Below, in pieces: positions 59,483-64,000 of a stretch of 64,000 nt of DNA (its first letter is position 1; every line of letters starts with the position of its first letter). The position numbers and the translations under genes are program-made. This DNA is from Micromonospora sp. C95. GTDB lineage: Bacteria; Actinomycetota; Actinomycetes; Mycobacteriales; Micromonosporaceae. Where the stretch lies: the NCBI RefSeq assembly GCF_018070465.1, contig NZ_JAGPXT010000009.1, positions 164,348-228,347 of the forward strand. Direction: 5' to 3'. A model generated the notes under the pieces. The model was not told the DNA's origin, ran no database searches, and saw only the letters and a program-made list of their open reading frames with translations.

Positions 59483-59826
59483 TCGTCCTCCTGGCACGTC
59501 CACGGATAGCTAGGCTCCTGGCGACGCTATGGCCGTGCGGTTGCCCGGCCATGTCTCCAGTGTTTCTGCCGTGTTACGTCCCTCGCGTTGGGTCACCTCG
59601 GTGCCTGACTCGGACACCTCAACCCGAGGGACGGGTCCGGCTGTGCCAGTGTAGTGAAACTTGATGAGATTGGTCCTTTTTGGCGCCACCCGTCGGCCGG
59701 GTCCGCTGCCCGGTGCGGTCCGCCCGGCGCCCGGGCCCGGCCGCTCCGGTGCCCGGGCTCGAACCGGGTCCTGCCCGCGCCGGGCCTGCACCCGGGGCGG
59801 TTCCGGCGCTGACTAGGCTCGTGCGG
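59483..59826. other. Divergent glnA1 / RDD intergenic region
   Basis: These 344 bp hold the glnA1 promoter and GlnR box (59562-59577) on the minus side, with an AT-richer TAGTGAAACTTGATGAGATTGG stretch (in part) near 59655 that may be the RDD or glnA1 promoter. The rest is GC-rich with no credible gene. A second, degenerate GTGAC-n6-CGAGG sequence lies near 59583-59598. Confidence 0.6.
59562..59577 (-). promoter_or_regulatory. GlnR box upstream of glnA1
   Basis: Read on the minus strand the sequence is GTAAC-ACGGCA-GAAAC, an exact match to the streptomycete GlnR consensus gTnAc-n6-GaAAc. It lies 80 bp upstream of the glnA1 start, where GlnR acts in other actinomycetes. This predicts nitrogen-dependent control of glnA1. 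Confidence 0.85.
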
Positions 59827-60225
59827 GTGACCACCCAGCCGAGCCCAGCGCCGCCTCCCGCCAAGGATCCCGACTTCGTCCCGACCGACCTGGGGCGCCG
59901 CTTCGGGGCGCTGGTCATCGACTGGATCCTCTGCCTGCTCGCGTCGGGCCTGTTCGCCAGCCCCACCCGGGACGCCTGGGCGCCCGTGCTGGTGCTGATC
60001 CTGCTCTACGGCGTCTTCCTGGGCATGTTCGCCCAGACACCCGGCATGTACCTGACCAGGATCCGGTGCGTCGACTGGACCGACGGTGGCCGGATCGGGC
60101 TGCTCCGGGCGCTGCTGCGGGGCGTACTGCTGGCCCTGGTCGTCCCCGCCCTGCTGATGGACCAGCACCGGCGTGGTCTGCACGACCGCCTCACCGGCTC
60201 GGTCGTCACCCCCGCCCCACGCTGA
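59827..60225 (+). CDS. RDD-domain membrane protein
   Basis: A 132-residue protein with two helices (about 30-50 and 55-75) and a third region near the end. The RDD signature begins DLGRRFGALVIDWILCLL and continues with TPGMYLTRIRCVD and RRGLHDRLTGSVVTPAP. It is equivalent to Rv2219A of M. tuberculosis, next to DUF4191. GTG 59827 is used; GTG 59821 would add two residues. Confidence 0.92.
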   Translation: MTTQPSPAPPPAKDPDFVPTDLGRRFGALVIDWILCLLASGLFASPTRDAWAPVLVLILLYGVFLGMFAQTPGMYLTRIRCVDWTDGGRIGLLRALLRGVLLALVVPALLMDQHRRGLHDRLTGSVVTPAPR

Positions 60226-60248
60226 CCGGCCCTCCCCGGCGTGCGGGC

Positions 60249-60938
60249 TCAGCGTCCGCGCATCTGGCGGGACGCGCCGCGCGGCGGGCGGAGGTTCTTC
60301 GGGATCGCACCCTTGGGCATCTGCGGGCGGGAGGTGAGCGCCTTGAGCCGCTTGTCCAGGGAGTTGACGTCCTTGCCGCTGAGGTTGCGGGGCAGCCGCA
60401 TCAGCGTCATCCGCAGCTTGCGGATCGGCAGCTCGCCCTCGTCCTGCCCGATGACGTAGTCGTAGAGCGGCGCATTGCCGATCACCTTGGCCAGCCGTCG
60501 CTTCTCCTGGCCGAGCAGGCCGCGAACCCGCTGCGGATTGCCCTCCGCCAACAGGATCACGCCGGGCCGGCCGATGACCAGGTGCACCATGTCCATCTGG
60601 GTGGTCGAGCTGACCGCCGGGGAGACCCGCCAGTCACCGCGCATGTTCTCCATGATCTGCGCGGCCGCACCGGGCTGCCCCTCGGCCGCGTTCATCATCG
60701 CCCGGTTCGACCGGAGGTTGAGCACGATCAACAGGCAGAGCAGGGCGAACAGGATGCCCAGTGGCAACCAGAGCCAGCCCCAGAGCGCGACCGCGACCAC
60801 GGTCAACGCGAGCGGGATCAGCACCGCACCGGTGGCCAAGGGGGCGAACCACTTGTCCTGCTTGGCGGTGAACCGGAACACCAACCCGATCTGCTTCAGC
60901 CGCTGGCCGAACGAGACCTTCTCCTGGGGCTTTGCCAT
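60249..60938 (-). CDS. DUF4191 membrane protein
   Basis: A 229-residue protein. Two helices (about 35-52 and 55-73) sit behind a basic N-terminus (VSFGQRLKQIGLVFRFTAKQD). A soluble part follows with LVIGRPGVILLAEGNPQRVRGLLGQEKRRLAKVIG (in part) and DVNSLDKRLKALTSRP. It is the Rv2219 family, conserved beside lipA and glnA1 in actinobacteria. Its role is unknown. ATG 60938. The convergent RDD gene ends 23 bp away. Confidence 0.93.
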   Translation of the reverse strand: MAKPQEKVSFGQRLKQIGLVFRFTAKQDKWFAPLATGAVLIPLALTVVAVALWGWLWLPLGILFALLCLLIVLNLRSNRAMMNAAEGQPGAAAQIMENMRGDWRVSPAVSSTTQMDMVHLVIGRPGVILLAEGNPQRVRGLLGQEKRRLAKVIGNAPLYDYVIGQDEGELPIRKLRMTLMRLPRNLSGKDVNSLDKRLKALTSRPQMPKGAIPKNLRPPRGASRQMRGR

Positions 60939-61097
60939 GGCGTCGAGTCTAGTGGTCGCCCGCCGCCCGGTTGATCCGCGGCCGGCTGAGTACCTTACGA
61001 CCCCGACACGGCGCCAGCGACCCGGCGTAAACAGGGCGAGCGGGCACAGATCAGGCGCGGTGCCTCAGACGCAAGATCGACAGTGCGCGGTCTGGAT

Positions 61098-62090
61098 TCA
61101 GGGGGTGGTCAGGGGAACGGTTCGGCGGGCGGCGAGAGCCTGTTGGTAGAGGCGGCCGGCGCGGTAGGAGGAGCGGACCAGGGGGCCGCTCATCACCCCG
61201 GCGAAGCCGATCTCCTCGGCCTCCTCGCGCAGCTCGACGAACTCCTCCGGCTTGACCCAGCGTTCCACCGGGTGGTGCCGGGGGGAGGGGCGCAGGTACT
61301 GGGTGATGGTGATCAGCTCGCAGCCGGCGGCGTGCAGGTCGCGCAGGGCCTGGGAGATCTCGGCCCGCTCCTCGCCCATGCCGAGGATCAGGTTGCTCTT
61401 GGTGACCAGGCCGTCGGCACGGGCCTGCCGGATGACGTCCAGCGACCGCTCGTAGCGGAAGGCCGGCCGGATCCGCTTGAAGATCCGGGGAACCGTCTCC
61501 ACGTTGTGCGCGAGCACCTCCGGCCGGGCGCCGAAGACCTCGGCGAGCTGCTCGGGTACCGCGTTGAAATCGGGGATCAGCAGCTCGACGCCACAACCGG
61601 GCTGCAGGGCGTGGATCTGCCGGACCGTTTCGGCGTAGAGCCAGGCACCGCCGTCGGGCAGGTCGTCGCGGGCGACGCCGGTGATGGTGGCGTACCGCAG
61701 ACCCATCGACACCACCGACTCGGCGACCCGACGCGGCTCGTCGGCGTCGAACTCGGCCGGCTTGCCGGTGTCGATCTGGCAGAAGTCGCAGCGGCGGGTG
61801 CACTGGTCACCGCCGATGAGGAAGGTGGCCTCGCGGTCCTCCCAGCATTCGTAGATGTTGGGGCAGCCGGCCTCCTGGCACACCGTGTGCAGCCCTTCGC
61901 GCGAGACCAGGCCCCGCAGCTGGGTGTACTCCGGGCCCATCTTGGCCTTGACCTTGATCCACGGCGGTTTGCGCTCGATCGGCGTCTCGGCGTTGCGTGC
62001 CTCGATCCGCAGCAGTCGCCGCCCCTCAGGGGCGGGCGTCGCGGTACTCGCGGCCTGGCCGGTCGTCGGCGCGGAGTGCTCGATCGTCAC
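61098..62090 (-). CDS. lipA: Lipoyl synthase
   Basis: A 330-residue radical SAM enzyme that inserts two sulfurs into octanoyl groups. The auxiliary cluster motif [12 protein letters not shown] (C-x4-C-x5-C, near 71-82) is followed by the radical SAM cluster CTRRCDFC (C-x3-C-x2-C, near 97-104), then [11 protein letters not shown] and the C-terminal [11 protein letters not shown], whose serine ligates the auxiliary cluster. GTG 62090. It lies upstream of DUF4191 on the same strand, with a 159-bp gap, as in M. tuberculosis. Confidence 0.98.
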   Translation of the reverse strand: MTIEHSAPTTGQAASTATPAPEGRRLLRIEARNAETPIERKPPWIKVKAKMGPEYTQLRGLVSREGLHTVCQEAGCPNIYECWEDREATFLIGGDQCTRRCDFCQIDTGKPAEFDADEPRRVAESVVSMGLRYATITGVARDDLPDGGAWLYAETVRQIHALQPGCGVELLIPDFNAVPEQLAEVFGARPEVLAHNVETVPRIFKRIRPAFRYERSLDVIRQARADGLVTKSNLILGMGEERAEISQALRDLHAAGCELITITQYLRPSPRHHPVERWVKPEEFVELREEAEEIGFAGVMSGPLVRSSYRAGRLYQQALAARRTVPLTTP

Positions 62091-62227
62091 AAAACGAGCC
62101 TACGCCGGACGGCGGCCGTCGATGAACGGCGGGCGACGGCCGTCACCCCGGAAATCCTGTGACACCGGACACCGGGGACGGAAAAAACGGGTCACACGGC
62201 GACGGTGGGTGGTGTTAGCGTGCCCGA

Positions 62228-62573
62228 CACGAAGCGACGACGGAGCCGAGTAGCGTCCCGCCCCGCCAGTTGAAGAGAGCCGCCGGTTGCTGCGAGGCGG
62301 TCTGGCACCGGGGCCGCGAAGACCCTCCCGAGCTGCGGGAAGAACAGCGTGCGGTGACGGCCCTGGTTGAGCGGGGCCGCGCCGGCATCCGCGCCCAGTA
62401 GACCCCGCCCGGCTGGCCCCGGTGAAAAGGCGACGAACGAGGCTCCCGTCCCGACGGGAGCGAAGGTGTGGTGGCACCGCGAGGTTTCCCGCTCGCCCAC
62501 ACCTCCCGGGGCTGAGGCGATGCCTGGCCACCCGAGGTGGCCGGGGCGTTGCGATCGACCGAGGAGAGCCACT
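62228..62573 (+). promoter_or_regulatory. T-box riboswitch, Asp specifier
   Basis: The leader has the T-box parts in order. Stem I: GGAGCCGAGTAG (62242-62253, AGTA of the S-turn), AGAGAGCC from about 62276, GGTTGCTGCGAGGCGG, and a GAA followed by the candidate specifier GAC (Asp, 62322-62324). Stem III: perfect 9-bp hairpin 62442-62461. Antiterminator/antisequestrator: GGTGTGG (62465-62471), bulge TGGCACC (62472-62478), GCGAG/CTCGC, CCACACC (62497-62503), matching the T-box GGUGGNACCGCG. The bulge N is C, which can pair with G73 of tRNA-Asp (and tRNA-Asn). CTCC at 62504 could mask the GAGGAG ribosome binding site at about 62561. Confidence 0.9.
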
Positions 62574-63860
62574 GTGCAACGCATCCTGTCCGACCAACTC
62601 ACCCGGCACACCGGCCGTACCGTCCGGATCTCCGGCTGGGTGCACCGCCGCCGACTGCTCAAGTCGGTGGCCTTCCTGATCGTCCGGGACGCCGCCGGCC
62701 TGGCGCAGGTGGTGGTCACCGACCCCGTGGTGCGCGCCGAGGTCGCGGCGCTGCCGGAGGAGACCGTCGTCGAGGTGGTGGCCACCGTGGTCGCCAACGC
62801 GGCGGCACCCGGCGGGTTGGAGCTGACCGACCCGACGGTACGTCCGCTCTCCCCACCCGCCGCGCCGCCCCCGTTCGACCTGTACCGGCCCGAGCTGGCG
62901 GCCACCCTGCCGACCCAGCTGGACCACGCCCCGGTCGCCCTGCGCCATCCGACCCGGTCGGCCGCGTTGCGGATCTCGGCGGCGGCGGTGGCCGGCTTCC
63001 GGGCCACGCTCGACGCCCGCCGCTTCGTGGAGATCCACACACCGAAGGTGGTCGCTTCGTCCACCGAGAGCGGCGCGAACGTCTTCGCCCTGGACTGGTT
63101 CGGTCGGCCCGCGTACCTGGCCCAGTCGCCACAGTTCTACAAGCAGCTGATGGTCGGGGTCTTCGAACGGGTCTACGAGGTCGGGCCGGTGTTCCGCGCC
63201 GAACCGCACGACACCGTGCGGCACCTGGCGCAGTACACCTCGCTCGACGTCGAGTTGGGTTTCGTCACCGACCACCGGGACGTGATGGCGGTACTGCGGG
63301 ACGCCCTCGCCGGGATGCTCGACGCGGTCGGTGACCGGGCCGCCGGTGCGCTGGCCACCCTCGGCGTCACACCCCCACCGGTGCCGGCGCAGATCCCGGC
63401 GGTGCACTTCACCGACGCGCTGCGGATCGCCGGCGCGTCGGCCGACGAACCGGACCTGGCCCCGGCGCACGAACGGGCGCTGGGGGAGTGGGCCCGGCGC
63501 GAGCACGGGTCGGAGTTTCTTTTCGTCACCGGGTACCCGATGGCGAAGCGGCCCTTCTACACCCATCCGGACCCGGCGCGGCCGGGCCACTCAAACGGTT
63601 TCGACCTGCTGTTCCGGGGCCTCGAACTGGTGACCGGCGGACAGCGGCTGCACCGGCACGCCGACTATCTTGCCGCGCTGGCCGCCCGAGGTGAGCCGGT
63701 GGAGCCGTACGCCGGCTACGTCGACGCCTTCCGCCACGGCATGCCCCCACACGGCGGCTTCGCCATCGGCCTGGAACGCCTCGTCGCCCGCCTGACCGGC
63801 GCCCCCAACATCCGCGAGGTAACCCCTTTCCCCCGCGACCTCCACCGCCTGACCCCCTGA
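62574..63860 (+). CDS. aspS2: Aspartate-tRNA ligase, archaeal/eukaryal-like type
   Basis: A 428-residue class II synthetase without the long GAD insertion of the usual bacterial AspRS (about 590 residues). An OB-fold anticodon domain (1-95: TGRTVRISGWVHRRRLLKSV, LAQVVVTDP) precedes the catalytic core: motif 1 RRFVEIHTPKVVASSTESGANVF (in part), motif 2 EVGPVFRAEPHDTVRHL, motif 3 GFAIGLERLVARLTGA. This is the compact archaeal-type AspRS, often non-discriminating (charging tRNA-Asn too). GTG 62574 follows GAGGAGAGCCACT. The T-box leader makes it tRNA-responsive. A regular aspS is presumably elsewhere. Confidence 0.93.
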   Translation: MQRILSDQLTRHTGRTVRISGWVHRRRLLKSVAFLIVRDAAGLAQVVVTDPVVRAEVAALPEETVVEVVATVVANAAAPGGLELTDPTVRPLSPPAAPPPFDLYRPELAATLPTQLDHAPVALRHPTRSAALRISAAAVAGFRATLDARRFVEIHTPKVVASSTESGANVFALDWFGRPAYLAQSPQFYKQLMVGVFERVYEVGPVFRAEPHDTVRHLAQYTSLDVELGFVTDHRDVMAVLRDALAGMLDAVGDRAAGALATLGVTPPPVPAQIPAVHFTDALRIAGASADEPDLAPAHERALGEWARREHGSEFLFVTGYPMAKRPFYTHPDPARPGHSNGFDLLFRGLELVTGGQRLHRHADYLAALAARGEPVEPYAGYVDAFRHGMPPHGGFAIGLERLVARLTGAPNIREVTPFPRDLHRLTP

Positions 63861-63906
63861 CAGTGCGCCCACCCCACCCCACCCACCCCACCCGATCGAC
63901 CTCGCC

Positions 63907-63967
63907 GCTGATCATGAAGTTGTTGTCACCGATGCCGGCGTGGCGTGACAACAACTTCATGATCAAC
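63907..63967. repeat. Palindromic repeat C, intergenic copy
   Basis: TGATCATGAAGTTGTTGTCAC (21 bases counted as 63909-63929) has a perfect complement at 63945-63965 around a 15-base loop. It lies just downstream of aspS2 and could act as its terminator. It shares its arm core with the copy inside the MptB paralogue at 55879-55941. The window ends soon after with G-rich runs (63970-64000). Confidence 0.85.
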
Positions 63968-64000
63968 CGAGTGGGTGGGGGGGAGTCAGGGGGTGGGGGG

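Noticed and set aside
58085..59509. 474-residue plus-strand ORF opposite glnA1
   Set aside because: A mirror frame of glnA1 with no recognisable protein features.
62367..62573. Longer aspS2 start, giving about 69 extra residues
   Set aside because: The region is the T-box leader; GAGGAG before GTG 62574 and the onset of the OB fold define the start.

Overview
The window is chromosomal DNA of a very high-GC actinomycete. The best guess is Micromonosporaceae (Micromonospora or a close relative). Support: GTG starts are common, most genes have purine-rich ribosome binding sites, and there is a GlnR box in front of glnA, an F420 reductase, a DUF3040 protein and MptB-type mannosyltransferases. 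The pieces Nif3 / zinc-ribbon / RNase H-CobC, panB, glnA2, glnE, glnA1, RDD, DUF4191 and lipA occur here in the same groupings as the Rv2218-Rv2230c block of Mycobacterium tuberculosis, but spread over about 43 kb.

Layout. 1-8.7 kb: end of an AhpE-like peroxiredoxin, tRNA-Val, a hydrolase, an APH-type kinase, a HAS-like glycosyltransferase coupled to a tiny LPRTG protein, a CsaB-like pyruvyltransferase, an ArsR/SRPBCC operon with a clear operator, and a PfkB kinase. 8.7-17 kb: a coupled SNF2 helicase and SWIM protein, DUF3040, and an extracytoplasmic flavin electron-transfer operon (ferric reductase, FMN-binding protein, ApbE). 17-24 kb: a prim-pol-like protein divergent from an XRE regulator plus flavoprotein, the Nif3/zinc-ribbon/RNase H operon, a TauE permease and a DinB protein. 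24.4 kb: rnpB, followed to about 27.4 kb by a lower-GC accessory patch of unrecognised membrane and coiled-coil proteins. 27.5-40 kb: DinB, a Roadblock pair, nucleotidyltransferase/NUDIX, an M48 protease, a histone H1-like Lys/Ala protein, an RNB nuclease, F420 reductase, an ECF sigma/anti-sigma pair, a lipoprotein and a DUF222-HNH protein. 40-64 kb: panB, nadE, glnA2, DUF350, LD-carboxypeptidase, a glutamine amidotransferase, glnE, three polytopic membrane proteins (two MptB paralogues), a PadR operon, GlnR-controlled glnA1, RDD, DUF4191, lipA, and an archaeal-type aspartyl-tRNA synthetase behind what reads as a complete T-box riboswitch.

How the genes work together: nitrogen assimilation is well represented. 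GlnE would adenylylate GlnA1, which keeps the Tyr402 site; GlnA2 lacks that tyrosine. Redox and cofactor functions (lipA, nadE, panB, ApbE, F420 reductase) and envelope glycan functions (MptB pair, HAS-like synthase, CsaB, LD-carboxypeptidase) form the rest of the housekeeping set.

The most unusual items are: (1) an Asp-specifier T-box leader in front of aspS2; (2) a palindromic repeat found once between genes and once inside an MptB reading frame as an exact 63-bp (21-codon) insert; (3) several families of hairpin repeats at gene ends; (4) the accessory patch beside rnpB; (5) a 12-codon upstream ORF coupled by GTGA to the ferric reductase, behind a structured leader that I cannot assign.
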